From NCBI GenBank assembly GCA_002104985.1, contig MCGO01000007.1, positions 310,001 to 374,000 of the forward strand: a stretch of DNA of 64,000 bases, written 5' to 3'. Source of the stretch: Rhizoclosmatium globosum (Eukaryota > Chytridiomycota > Chytridiomycetes > Chytridiales > Chytriomycetaceae). The notes below the pieces were generated by a model. The model was not told the DNA's origin. It ran no database searches and was given only the letters and a program-made list of their open reading frames with translations. Below are positions 22,667-35,085 of the stretch, piece by piece (the stretch's first letter is position 1; each line of letters opens with the position of its first letter). Made by a program: the position numbers and the translations under genes.

Positions 22667-25600
22667 ATGCCTGCGCAGACGGCCACTGTGCTTGTGTGGT
22701 ACCTCCTCCTTGACACTCACGGAGAAGCTGTCGCCGAGTCGTCGCTTGATGCACTCGAAGTTGTCGCGAGCGAGACGGTCCTTGAATTCCGGCGGCGGGT
22801 CTATGAAGCGAACGCAGCAATTCTCGGCGGATTCGTCGCAGCGCAACTGTCTGTGTTTTGCGGCGCTGACGAATTCGGCCTTGGAACATCGGCGGCACTG
22901 ACGGCGAAGGTGGTTGAACTGAAGAGCTGCGATGCGAGGCCGCTTCTTGTTGCCGTGAAAGCTGCGACGGAAAGTGCGTTGTTCTTTGGTGTTCTTCGGT
23001 TTTCTTTGGTGTGATGTGTGAATTGGGACTGACGTGGGAACTGTCTAGAACACCCGATTCTTGTCCAGTTGCGTGAACGCCGTTCTTTTGGCACACTCAC
23101 CAACCAGCAACCTCAATCAACGACCCAAACGGCACCATCCACAGCGAGTTCTTCGTCTCCTACGCATTGCGTTTCCGATGCTCCATCAGTCACTGGAGCG
23201 ACTGTGCCCTCCTTGAAACCAACTTTGGATCGTGAGGTTTCAGCAAGAACCGCAAATACCCAACCACCGTCTTTCAGCCCCGAGACATCAGTCACACTCC
23301 AAAAGACACTCAAAGCGTACCCAGAAGAAGTTGGTCCTCCAGGAATCACGAAACAGTCGGTCAACAACACTGAAATGCCACTGCAGTTCCATGAAACAAA
23401 TATCGGTACGCTCAATTCGTCCAAGCAATGTATGTAATCTATTTGGCCGGAATCAGAAGTCGTTCTAACGTTTTATTGTCATTGCAGGCGAACTTATGAA
23501 TCCAAAAGGAGGAGTTGCTGCAAAACAAACGTTTGAAACTCGAAATGATACCCTGTCTTCAGCCTATAAATTACTGCTGACGGCTTTTCAATCTTACAAA
23601 GCAAAGAGTCTCTCTGAGGATGCTCTTTCACTGTACTTCAGTGGGATTCAAGATGTCGCGAAAATAGGTTACCCCAGGTTCAGCGCCTTCTTGTATGATG
23701 CAGCTTGTCTCGGACTCGTCACTCGTGTATATGAACCTTCAACAAAAGAATTGATGATTACTCTTGAGGACAACGCGTCAGCTATACTCTCTCAATGGGA
23801 GAGTGGCGTTCAGTTGCAAGTCAACGATAGCAACGAAAGTGAATGGCGTAAGGTTGGAAGTAAAAATGCTGTGACTGGGCAAGTTGGTTCCACTGGACAA
23901 ATGGTTCCAACATCTTTTTCCTCTTCAACCAAAACGGAAGGTGCAATCAAGGAAGGAAAATCAAAGGGAAATCCATCTTCCGCTGCTGCCTCCATTAAAT
24001 CGGCCAAGGGTCCGACAGCAAAGAACGCTGAAAAGAATGCTACAACAAATTACCGTCCATTCTCTTCTAATGCACCGACAGCTTTTCAACACGTTGAATT
24101 GGCAATGCGTATTGGTAACTCATTATTTTACTTAGTGTTCCCCATTCTAACAACGACGTTCTTAGCCGGCGGAATGCCAACGCGTGCTTCGGTATTAGAA
24201 ACTATTGTGGATCCAAAAGTGTGGCGTAGTTATGGAAGCTTCAAGTTGTACTTACAGGCGGCTGAATCCGCGAAAGTTGTTGATCTGAATTTTGACAAGC
24301 CAAAGGATATTTTGGTTTCGTTGCCAGCCGAAGTGAGTTTCTTGCGCCTATTTCAGTTCTCTAGTTTTCTCATTCAACGATACAGGTATCCACACCCATT
24401 GTTCTTTCCGAAAATGTAAACGAGTCAATGCCAGTGAGTGACTCGGGAACAAGATTGCCGTTGTTTACAAAGATTACTGTGTCTGCAGAAGACGAGAAAA
24501 CGAGTGTGGAGACCATCCGTTCTTTGGATCCCGTTGACGTTGCCCCTGAATTAGTTCCCTCGAAGGTTGCCTCGAGTAGTGTAACAATAGCTCCTGCGTG
24601 TGAAAATTCAGAAGATGCAGCGTCAGTTACATTGCCGAATAGTGTGCTGAACGATGAAGACGTAGAATTTGATGAATGGGGATTACCGTTGCCAGCTTTT
24701 GATCAAGGAGTCAATTCAAACGAAACATTGACGGCAAAGTATCCACAAGAATATGAAACAGTGCCCGCGTTCATGCAACAAAATAGCTTGCCCCCTACAT
24801 TGCCTTATTCCGCATCTTATACCTCGATCTCGTATACCCAGCCTATTTATCGACCGATTGTTGCCACTGCCCCGCAGTTCTCGCAACACGAGCCGCAAGC
24901 TCAGTGGGTGTTCCCAGTTTCAAAATCAATCACTATACGGAGCCCCTACGATCAAAACGTTATCCCTCTCCCACAACGCGAAGTGAACGACGACAAACCT
25001 CCTATTTGGAGAGCTCCTGCTTCAAAAGCTGTGCAAATTCAGAATCCGAAAACAAGGGCGATTGTTACAGTGTCGGCGACTGGAAGCGTTGTTGAAAGTA
25101 CCAATCACTCATTGAATCCTGATGCTGGAGTTTTTGTTCTTGAGGGCGATTTTGTGGAGCTTGAAGACGAACGTATTCTTCCGTCTGAAGTTAAAGTGTC
25201 AAACAAAACCTTCGACGCAGCACTCATTGGATCAGATAAATTACGTGTTGAACAAAGTGTCAATGAATTGCGAAACAGCGAAGAAAGAAATGTGGACGAA
25301 ATGTCAACACCTATTTCCGAAGAAAAGGCTTCTATCAGCATGGATACTTTTACGGTGGATCAAGAATGTGAGCTGGCCTCTCAATTATTCAAACTCGCTT
25401 AATCGTTATTCCCAGACAAATTTACCGGTGAACCAGGTCGTGTGAAGAATGTTGATTCAGGCGTGTTTCCTGAATGTAGCTCTGAAGTTCAACGACTCGA
25501 TGACAACGCTTCAAATTCAACGCCTCCATTTGGAATAGCGATTTCCAGTTCTTTCACCGATTCTAACGTTGAAATCGCATCCCTTACTCGACCATACGTA

Positions 25601-25870
25601 AATGATGAAGTGGCTTCCAAGAACGAAAGTACTCCCAGTCAAAAAATGGTGCCGATGGATTCGTTTCCCACATTGACTTCGGCCGATCTCCGCTTTTCCT
25701 CGAATTCAACGTTTTCTCCAGTTGCCAATATCAACAAGAGTTTGAAAACTGGCGACGCGTCAGTGCTCCTTTCCTTCAAAAACGACGCTGAGTTTTTGGC
25801 GCAATCTGGAATGAGTGTTTTGTTGCAAGATACTTCGAATGACGTCAGTATGTCGGATGGAGATGAATGA
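22667..25870 (+). CDS. Large protein with Crinkler-like ubiquitin-fold N-terminus
   Basis: Exons 22667-22973, 23049-23429, 23488-24114, 24166-24332, 24386-25367 and 25416-25870 join in phase to 972 aa. All introns are GT...AG, 46-75 nt. Residues ~7-115 (LVWYLLLDTHGEAVAES, TVLEFRRRVYEAN, VAAQLSVF, PLLVAV) follow the strand-helix-strand pattern of Crinkler/CRN N-termini common in chytrids. After a Ser/Thr/Pro-rich linker comes a helical winged-helix-like block (SAYKLLLTAFQSYKAKSL...FSAFLYDAACLGLV) and a weaker second one (MPTRASVLETIVDPKVW). The remainder is low-complexity with Pro/Gln-rich patches. No nuclease or kinase effector domain of a typical CRN was found and no signal peptide is obvious. 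Function unknown; a nuclear or secreted role cannot be decided from sequence. Confidence 0.6.
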
Positions 25871-26037
25871 TTAGGGCAGTATCCAGTTTTGCTTGATTTT
25901 ATTGATAATATTAATCGCTTATTCCTCATGTTTTTATTTGGTTGTACTGATGCGCGTTTTTCCGATTTCCAATATCCATTGTTCTCGAAGAAACAGAGGA
26001 TGAACCACCATTTCATGATTGGCGATTGCTTTTCCAC

Positions 26038-26756
26038 ATGGTACTATTATCTTTGTTTGATTATACTAACATCTGTCTTTCATGTAGTTGCCGATATTTT
26101 GTTCTAACCTCGGACTTGGTTCGTTTGGCCGTTTTCAAGTTATGATTGGAGCGCCTATCACCAATCTGATTGACTATCACCATTATCGTGATAATACGGC
26201 ATCAGTTGACGATAGTTCAATTATTCTTGTAGCGCAACTTGATTATTCAGTGTATGGGCTCATTTTCAAGATCGACGATAGTTCTACTGGTTTCACCCGC
26301 TATACTACAACAGAGTCGGCCAACTTTTCAATCTTCGACCGATTAAAGGTGTTGAAAAAAGTGCATTTTGAGGTAAAGAAGTAGCGTTTTGGACTGAAAT
26401 ACTCATCTTTTGAATAGTTGGACTCCAACCCCACTCAGATTACATCACACCATCTAAAAGACGGTTTTAAATATGATAAGAAATTGGAGAATAGGGGTTT
26501 CAAGTATTCAGTTGGCAAAGTGGAACTAGTTCTTGCGTTTGTCATCCTCGTTGATGTTTTGGCCAAAACTCAAAATGGCGTTAATCTCATCTGGTCCATC
26601 CCCTATCTTGATATTGTTTACGGCCAGTTAATTGTCTTTTGTCTTTTACTCTGTGGCCTTGCCCTGGTTGACGTCTTTGCAACTACATCACTATTGAAGT
26701 GGATTTTCCGTCAAGAAACTCAAAACCAAGATTCTTTTATTTTCTCTTTCAAATAA
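26038..26756 (+). CDS. Unknown membrane protein, probably two C-terminal TM segments
   Basis: Exons 26088-26372 and 26418-26756 join in phase (45-nt intron). A 47-nt intron with a CTAAC branch box (26041-26087) precedes them, and an ATG at 26038-26040 abuts its donor, giving 208 aa if that ATG is the start. Hydrophobic segments VELVLAFVILVDVLA and LIVFCLLLCGLALVDVFA near the C-terminus are predicted membrane spans. The middle section (LDYSVYGLIFKID) looks like a beta-rich soluble part. No family recognised. Confidence 0.45.
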
Positions 26757-26990
26757 ATATTGATGCAAGACTGTTGAAATGATCGTAGCTATGTTTATTA
26801 ATTTCATATTACTACTTGCTTCGTTTGAAAGAAAGTAGTAAGCTAACAATTCATATTTAGCTTAATAGTTGACACAATTTGCCTGTCTTTGTCCTTGTTC
26901 TCTTTCTTTTTCTTCATTACAAAGGTATCTTCGTTTCCTATATTCCAACCGAAACACTTAACTCTTGGATTTCAGTTTCCATTTTACGCT

Positions 26991-27887
26991 ATGATAAACG
27001 CTTTTCATCGACCTGGCTTCGCGTTCGCGACCTATCGGGGACGTGTCTTTGCCCCAACCCCTTCGCCTCTTGCGCGTATTTGGAATCAACTCGAGCACAA
27101 TTCTGAAACCACCTCTTCTCTCCAGCTCAAGGCAACCTACAAAACGTTCATTGAAAAGGGAAGGACGTTTCGCGTGCGAGATGTCCTTGAGTCTCCATCC
27201 GACGAAGTCATGAAGGAGGAGCAAGAATTATGGTTAAATCAGTCAACAATTGATACAGCACAAATGAAGACATCGGCTTTCAAAAGAAATGAAGGTTACA
27301 GTTACCATAGATCAGCGATCATGAACTGTGTCTACAAGGAACAATCTCAATGTGAAGATCTTGAACACATTGATTTCCTGAATAGCCTAAATTCAGATGA
27401 TTCAAAAGGAGAGTTTTCATTTTTCGACGATGTGGACCTTCAAACTGAAATTGACTTTGAGGTTGATTTGCTACTTGCCCAAGACAAGTGTTCTTTGGAT
27501 TCAAAAATGACCGAAAACACTTCAAGCTCTTCGAATATTGTAGCTATTGCAAGTAAACGGCAGCGAGAAGAGGATTTTACTGAATTTGAGCCAAGAAAGA
27601 AACACTCTTCAGAGAAACAACTATCAGAAGAAAGCACAGTGGACGTGAATTCCTTGTCTATTAAAACACCAAGCGATTCATCAAATACTGCAGAGAAGGC
27701 ACAGAAGAGAGGACGCAGTTCCGATGACGACAACGTCTTGCCTCCGAAGAAAAAGAGTATCGAAAAGACTTCCATTGAAAACCACGCCTCCCGCTCTGTG
27801 GCACCACCTCGCATTAAGTTGAAGCTAGGACCAAACCCAGTTGCTGTTCCGCTTAAGAAGAAACACTCGAAAGAGGACTCATTGTGA
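26991..27887 (+). CDS. Unknown, probably nuclear, charged low-complexity protein
   Basis: Single exon, 298 aa from the ATG at 26991 (the open frame extends upstream without an ATG). The N-terminal ~100 residues look ordered (FRVRDVLESPSDEVM); the middle is acidic (FFDDVDLQTEIDFEVD); the C-terminal half is Ser/Lys-rich with nuclear-localisation-like clusters (SKRQREE, PPKKKS) and ends IKLKLGPNPVAVPLKKK. No domain recognised. Parts of this gene are duplicated as decayed fragments downstream (28228-28463 and ~29140-29215), which shows the source locus has been copied. Confidence 0.6.
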   Translation: MINAFHRPGFAFATYRGRVFAPTPSPLARIWNQLEHNSETTSSLQLKATYKTFIEKGRTFRVRDVLESPSDEVMKEEQELWLNQSTIDTAQMKTSAFKRNEGYSYHRSAIMNCVYKEQSQCEDLEHIDFLNSLNSDDSKGEFSFFDDVDLQTEIDFEVDLLLAQDKCSLDSKMTENTSSSSNIVAIASKRQREEDFTEFEPRKKHSSEKQLSEESTVDVNSLSIKTPSDSSNTAEKAQKRGRSSDDDNVLPPKKKSIEKTSIENHASRSVAPPRIKLKLGPNPVAVPLKKKHSKEDSL

Positions 27888-28227
27888 CCTTTTCATACAA
27901 GCGAAGGCCAAGAGCAATTGTAATTTCCACATTTAATTTATTTTTATCTCACTCAAACTGCTGTTTGTATCTTTTCATTAAAATATGAATTCTGTGATGT
28001 ATGTAACCCCTTCTTAATTTCCTAACCAAATTAGCTGGATTTGTATGAAACGTATGGGCAATCAATCAATATCAAAAATAAGGCGACCCACTATTCAATC
28101 GATTAACCGGTCATTGTTTTGCAATTTGTTCCTACAGTCAATATAAGAGCCAACAGAAAAATTGGCCACTGAGGTTGGTTTGAAGATAGCTTTTGCACAT
28201 CTATGTATCCTGAAGAAAAGGGGCTTC

Positions 28228-28463
28228 GAGAAGACATAAAGATTTCGAACATATCACTTTCCTAAATAGCCTAAATACAGATGATTCAAATGGAGAGTTT
28301 TCAGTTTTTGACGATGCTGACCTTCAAACTGAAATTGACTTCGAGGTTAATTTGCTGCTTGCCCAAGACAAGTGTTCTTTGGGTTAGTTAAAGAATTGAG
28401 GTTGGGACCGAATCCAGTGGTTGTCCCACTGAAGAAGAAATACTCAAAAGTGGATTCATTATG
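28228..28463 (+). pseudogene. Decayed partial copy of the 26991-27887 gene
   Basis: 28228-28383 is similar to 27363-27500 (TTCAAACTGAAATTGACTT shared exactly) and 28388-28463 to the gene's 3' end at ~27813-27887. The intervening ~300 bp are deleted and the reading frame is stopped. The 3' flank is also copied (28560-28660 resembles 27995-28085), so this is a genomic tandem duplication, not a retrocopy. Confidence 0.8.
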
Positions 28464-28724
28464 ACCTATTCATATTAGTTAAGGTCAAGAGCATGTTTTA
28501 TCTTTATCTCACTCAAAATTCTGTTTATAAAACATGCTTTTCATTAAATTCTGAAGTTCTGCAATGCATGTAACCCCTTGTTAATTTCTTAACCAAATTA
28601 GCTTGATTTGTATGAATCTTAATACCAATTAATCAATATCAAAAATAAGGCAACCTGTACGAATCAATCAATTGTAAAATTTTGAATTGGTCATAGTTGC
28701 AATTTGCTCACACAGTCAAAACCA

Positions 28725-28973
28725 ATGCCCTCAAATGACTTAGACCAAGTGTCTTGGATAAAAAAAGCAAACCATTATGGAATTTTAAGGCTTACTCTCT
28801 TTAACCCTGACTTCAACAAGTCTACTTCTGACTTTCAAGGGTTTCAGCAGTTTTTTGATACTCTGTCAGCCGAAACTGGTGTGGTTTCAGCTGGCCGTAG
28901 GCAAATGATTATCAATTTGCATGAACAACAATACTTAAACTCTGAACATCGTATTGCTAACTCCATTCAGTGA
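28725..28973 (+). CDS. Short unknown open frame between duplicated fragments
   Basis: 82 codons from the ATG at 28725 (another in-frame ATG at 28704), beginning MPSNDLDQVSWIKK and rich in Phe/Asn/Gln. No domain or intron support. It could be a small gene or leftover coding sequence from the duplicated segment. Confidence 0.25.
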   Translation: MPSNDLDQVSWIKKANHYGILRLTLFNPDFNKSTSDFQGFQQFFDTLSAETGVVSAGRRQMIINLHEQQYLNSEHRIANSIQ

Positions 28974-29139
28974 ATATAAGGCTTATTTAGCTACTCATCA
29001 TGGAGGTGCTTCTCAATCAGCATTTGAAGGAAGTCGTGGTCCATCAGATCAACCAACTTCACCATTGAGATTGATTTGAAGATAGCTTTTGCACATTGCC
29101 TGAAGAAGGTGCAATGTGCTTCCTCTAAAGAAAAGGGCC

Positions 29140-29215
29140 TAGCCTCCCGCTTAGTGGCATCGCATTAAGTTGAGGTTAGGACCAAATCCAGTCTCTTTAC
29201 CATTAATAAAGAAGA
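29140..29215 (+). pseudogene. Second decayed fragment of the 26991-27887 gene
   Basis: About 75 bp resembling the source gene's 3' end at ~27785-27860 (GCCTCCCGCT, then GCATTAAGTTGA), with indels. ~29079-29110 also repeats a segment at ~28181-28205 (TTGAAGATAGCTTTTGCACA), supporting a third duplication step. Confidence 0.7.
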
Positions 29216-29417
29216 GCAATTTTAAGGTAGTTCTTGTATAGTCTTCAGATATACCCCATAACACATGCGCCACACCAATGTATCAATTAAAAATATCTAG
29301 AAGTTGAATTCACTTTGTTAAAGCGAAGAAAGAGACGTGAAGGCTTGGTTATGGCGATTCTGAATTACTTTCGTCCTTCTGTGCTGTTGTCAATACAACT
29401 CCATTGATTGCTCAAGT

Positions 29418-32400
29418 TTATTTCGGCATTTTCAGAGAAGGTAACCGAGTCTTATCCGACGGAGCAGACGTTTTAACAACTTTAGCTCTATTTGTTGAAG
29501 CAGAACTACTTCTTTTAGCCCCAGAACCAGCTGCAGTCGAAGAACTTGATCCTCCGCTGCCGGCGAAATACTTTGAACTTGTACCAGCATTAACGGGTGC
29601 GCTACTAAATATATGCGTCAGGGTTAAAGGTAAAAGTCTATAACTCTCACCCTATAGTCTCTTTCAAGGATTCCAACTCATCCGCAAATTTGCGAGTCAC
29701 ATCCAAGAACGAACGGCCATATTTATCAAACTTAGACGCGTCGACACCTTGTTTACTATTAGTGACCACGCCTATGCTCAATAAATGTAAACAACCTTGC
29801 ACGGCTTTAAAGTCTGGAACAGACTGAGGTAGCTTTCGCGAAACTTCATATAACACCGAATCACTGAACGTGGATGGAGGTATTGCACCAGTCTAAAGAA
29901 ATGAAAACGTTACGATGCGCTCCAAAAGCCGTTTACAATACCGTTGGATCCAGTTGCAAGACGATCTGTATGATTAGAATCAGAAGGTGAAATGAGACAA
30001 GGCTTCATCTCACCTCGCGACGTTTGTCTTTCAAAGCCGTAAAGCACCTATCGTATAAAGCCGTCACGCGTGCATCTTCATGGTTATTTTCTGGTTCGTC
30101 CACAAACTCAGTTATACCACCATTCGAAGCCGTCTGTTTCTTTCTTGAAGCAGCTGTTGTTTTCTTGGGTGCTTCATTGGAGCGAAGGGGCTTTGCTTGA
30201 TTTGACGAGTCTCCAAAGTTCAGCTGTTGTTGAGCTGGTGCTGAAACAGTTCGGTCTTTGATTCCACCTTCTTTTGGAAAATTGAGTTTCACTTGCAAGC
30301 GCCCATTCAACAAGTCATTGACTTTCGGTCCCAGCTATTTTAACCAGCTTAGTTCAAGATTGCGATGGCATTCACTCACCTTGCAATATGAGTTTGCATA
30401 TCCACTCTTGTTCCACACGCTTTCCTCTCGAATCACATCCACTACAACCAATTCGCGGCAGATTCTCTCAATGTCCGTGCGAGACAAACTAGCACCACTT
30501 CCATAAAGCGGAAGCTCATGAAGCTCCTCATTCAAAATTTTCGCGGCTTTCGATCCTTTCCAAACATCCATGAGAGTAATGAGCGTGATATTGTTATGGG
30601 CAGGTACGGATTTCACTGACACCGATTAGGGACGAAAACTACGGTACATGGTGAAACTCACATAATGAAACAATGCTTTTCGCATCATTGGTTACATCCC
30701 TTGATTCATATGAAAAAGAATTCCGACAATTGTCACAGGACTTATTGCATAGAGCGCGATCAAATCGTTCACCAAAGTATTGTAGCACTTGCTTTCGTCG
30801 ACACTCGATCACGTCTTCACAGTAAGCAACCATCATTCTTACGTTGTTCCGTTGACGCTGTAGTATTGCAAAAGGGGTTGAGACTACATAACATGGCGCA
30901 AGCAGTCTCACTTACCTCTTTTTGAGCCGCATTTCCTTCACCCTTCATAATCATTCGATCATGCTTGAAGAAGACGCTTCAGTTTTGATACAAGCGAAAA
31001 AAGATACTCAACAGCTTGTTTGTCGCCAAAGGAATAGAACATAATGCAAGTCGACATGTTTCCATCACGTCCAGCACGACCTGTCTCTTGATAATAGCCT
31101 TCGAGCGATTGAGGAAATGTGTAATGTACAACAAATCGAACGTCGGCCTTGTCGATACCTAAACGAAGGTTAGAACCACACGTGACAAATTGACAACCCA
31201 CCCATCCCGAACGCGATTGTCGCAACAATGACTTTGACTTTTCCAGACTTCCACTCCTCTTGCTTGAGTCGTCGATCTTCCTTTTCCATTCCAGCATGGT
31301 AATGTGCAGCCGTGATTTTCGCTTTCTACAAGAAAGGTTATGAGTCGACCTGTTGATTTCAACAAGACGAACCCGAAGAGTAGCAGCAACGTCTTCGCAA
31401 GCATTCCTCGATGTACAATAAACGATTCCAGACTGATTCCGAAACTTTGATTGAATCAAATCGATTATATCTTGGTCGATGCTCTTGGACGACTTTTTGC
31501 GGACCTCATAGCTGAACAACAAGGTTAATCAAATCACGAATGTAACCATACTAACATCAGATTCGTTCGATTGAAACTTTGTGTGAAAGTTTTACAGTTT
31601 GTGATTTGAAGCACTTGCTTAATGTCCACTGTATTTGAACGATCAGCTTTCACATAACTAGTTTCCAACTCACATTTTACTTGATCGTTTGCTGTAGCTG
31701 TCAGCGCCATGATAGGAACATTCGGATAGGTAGACCTCAATTTGGATAGGTCCTGCAACAGAGTTAGAAAACGGACATCACAATATTCTTTCCAACCTTG
31801 TAATCTGGTCGAAAATCATGGCCCCACTGACTAACACAGTGCGCCTCATCAATGACAAAACGCGCCAACCGCCGTTGTGAGTACAGCTTTCCCACTAGAT
31901 TCTGAAACTGTCCACTTTTACCCATCATTTCTGGCGTCACATAGACAAGTTTCGTGATGGAATCAGGACGATTCAACTCAGCGTACGAAAAATGTTTCTG
32001 TTCTGCAGACATTTCTCCATTCAGAACGAGAGTTGCGACACCACGACTCAGGAGGTGGGATACTTGATCTTGCATAAGAGAAATCAGAGGCGAGATGACT
32101 ATCTGAGGAATATGAGTCAGTAGTGCTTACATAATGATGGAGTTGCTCACAGTCAATCCAAACGTCTTTGCTCCTGCAGATTCCCCAATTGTGGCTGGTA
32201 ACTGGTAACAAAGCGACTTTCCTCCTCCAGTTGGCATCAACATGAAAACATCTTCGCCTTGCAAAGCCGCGTCAACAGCCGCTTCTTGGTTTGGTCTGAA
32301 CGATTGGAGTTTGAATATTTGTTCCAACGCCTTTCGGACTTCGCGGTCCCATGGAAACGCCTTTTTGGAGGGTACAATTGGATTAGGTTGAAAATATGCC

Positions 32401-33823
32401 AATGTTGGAGCCTGTGACGGAGGTCTGGTAGGTTGTTGCTGTTGATTCGTCGCAGCACGATTGTTTTGAAGCGGCTGTACAGGTGGCATATTATTTCGAG
32501 ACATATTCGGCGGAGGTGCGTTTGAACTAAAATTATTCGGATGATGTTGCTGTTGTACATTTTGAGCGTGATTGGGAAACAGTTGCCTGTTTGTATTCTG
32601 CTGCTGTATTTGGTTTGAAGGCCCCGAAAGATCAATCACCGGTATGTCATCATCGTCATCATCGTCGGGGATTTCAATCACGAGACTCTTTTTGGTTTCG
32701 CTGGGAAGTCTCGGTTTCCAAGCTGTTGGCAAGAATGAGCCAGGTCCAACACTCGTTCGTCGTTTTTCTACATCGTCCTACAAAAAACCATGATGAGTTC
32801 AACGTTTATGATCCCTGTCATTTGTACCTTTAATGAGTTCCCGACGTTGCTGGAATCTGTTGAGCCAATGCTTATTACTGAATTATTTCTTTGTACTCGC
32901 GAATCCGGTGTTTTGTTTCCACTTCCATTTACTGGCACGGAATTATTTGATGAAAGAGGTGGCATATTTCGAGTGGGAAGTCCAATAGGTGGTGGAAATG
33001 ATGCCCGAACTGAAGAACTCCCGCTTGCCGCACTACTAATGACATGAGAAGGAAGAGGAAACGAGTTGCGAAGTGATGATCCAGAGGAACGTTCTGCAAT
33101 GACATCCTTAATTTCCTGAATCGCCGTTGCAAGCTGTCTCCTCTTTTCCTGCATTTCCTTTTTCTTTGCTTCTTGAGCGGCATCCAGCGTTCCATCGGCC
33201 ATATCCATGAGTATATCCGACAGTTCACGTTTCTCGGACTCATGTTTTTGAATTTCTTCATTTAGCTCCGCCAGTGTTCGAGTAATATACGCGTCTTTTG
33301 GCAAGATAGAGTCTTGTGAAATAGCTGAGGATTGATTCCTGCTGGTTTGACGGTGACTGTTTGATGAGAAGTGTGGGGCTGTTGATCTGCTCTTGCTGGC
33401 TGGTGCATTCGCGGTACAGGCTGGTTCGACGGTGGTTGCTGAACACGAGCCTTCTCCTCCTAGAAACAGTCTTTAGGTATCACTCGACTGAATCCTAGTT
33501 ACCTGTTGGATCAAGACTTCTTCTGCGCCGAGGTCCCAATCAAAGTCTGAAGACAAAGCGAAAGTGTCGACGGCAACATTGTTTGATGGTCGATTGCGCT
33601 TTTGTTGTTTCTCGGCTGAAAGGGCGTCGTTCAGTTTAGTCAATCGATAGAAACAAACAGCCAAACCATCGGAGGCACTCGGGACATCGGGCCGCTTTTG
33701 AGGCACTGTTTGTGGGGCACTTGAAGGAAGAGGTGGCGGGATGTCGGTGATTGGCGGCTGAGGCGGTGTGGCGAGAAGGATCGAAAGGTGGTGCGCGAGG
33801 TTGTTCTTTGGTTGTGCACCCAT
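29418..33823 (-). CDS. SGS1: RecQ DNA helicase, BLM/SGS1 type
   Basis: Many exons separated by ~40-80-nt introns; start ATG at 33823 (MGAQPKNN), stop at 29418. A long disordered N-terminus (Pro/Gln/Ser-rich, with a coiled coil near [16 protein letters not shown] and an acidic patch [15 protein letters not shown]) precedes the helicase core: [10 protein letters not shown] (motif 0), [15 protein letters not shown] (Walker A), [32 protein letters not shown] (DEAH), [29 protein letters not shown] and [10 protein letters not shown]. The RecQ-C zinc site follows ([20 protein letters not shown]), then a winged helix, and an HRDC-like helical domain ([21 protein letters not shown]). The architecture matches enzymes that unwind recombination intermediates and dissolve double Holliday junctions with topoisomerase III. 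Near 33300-33400 the frame of the N-terminal linker needs an extra intron or a one-base change; the join there is unsure. Confidence 0.9.
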
Positions 33824-33918
33824 TTGTCCGATTCTTCTCAAATGTAAAGTAATAAAAAACAATGTATTATATTGGTGTTGAATCAACCAGATAAACTTCC
33901 AAGAATCATATCTCCGCT

Positions 33919-34963
<1,045 letters not shown>

Positions 34964-35085
34964 GGCCTGATACTCGAAAATCGAAGAAAGATGAATAGCA
35001 CCAAGAACAAAAGCATAAATAAGACTTTATTTAGTTGAAGATTATACTGTTAATGTCATATGCTGGTAAATAGTGGAGTTTCTTT

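Noticed and set aside
22586..23103. Minus-strand Cys-rich frame resembling a 3CxxC zinc protein
   Set aside because: It overlaps the plus-strand first exon that joins in phase to the 23-25.9 kb gene. The Cys spacing lacks a proper first CxxC pair, and the strand choice is better explained by the plus gene.
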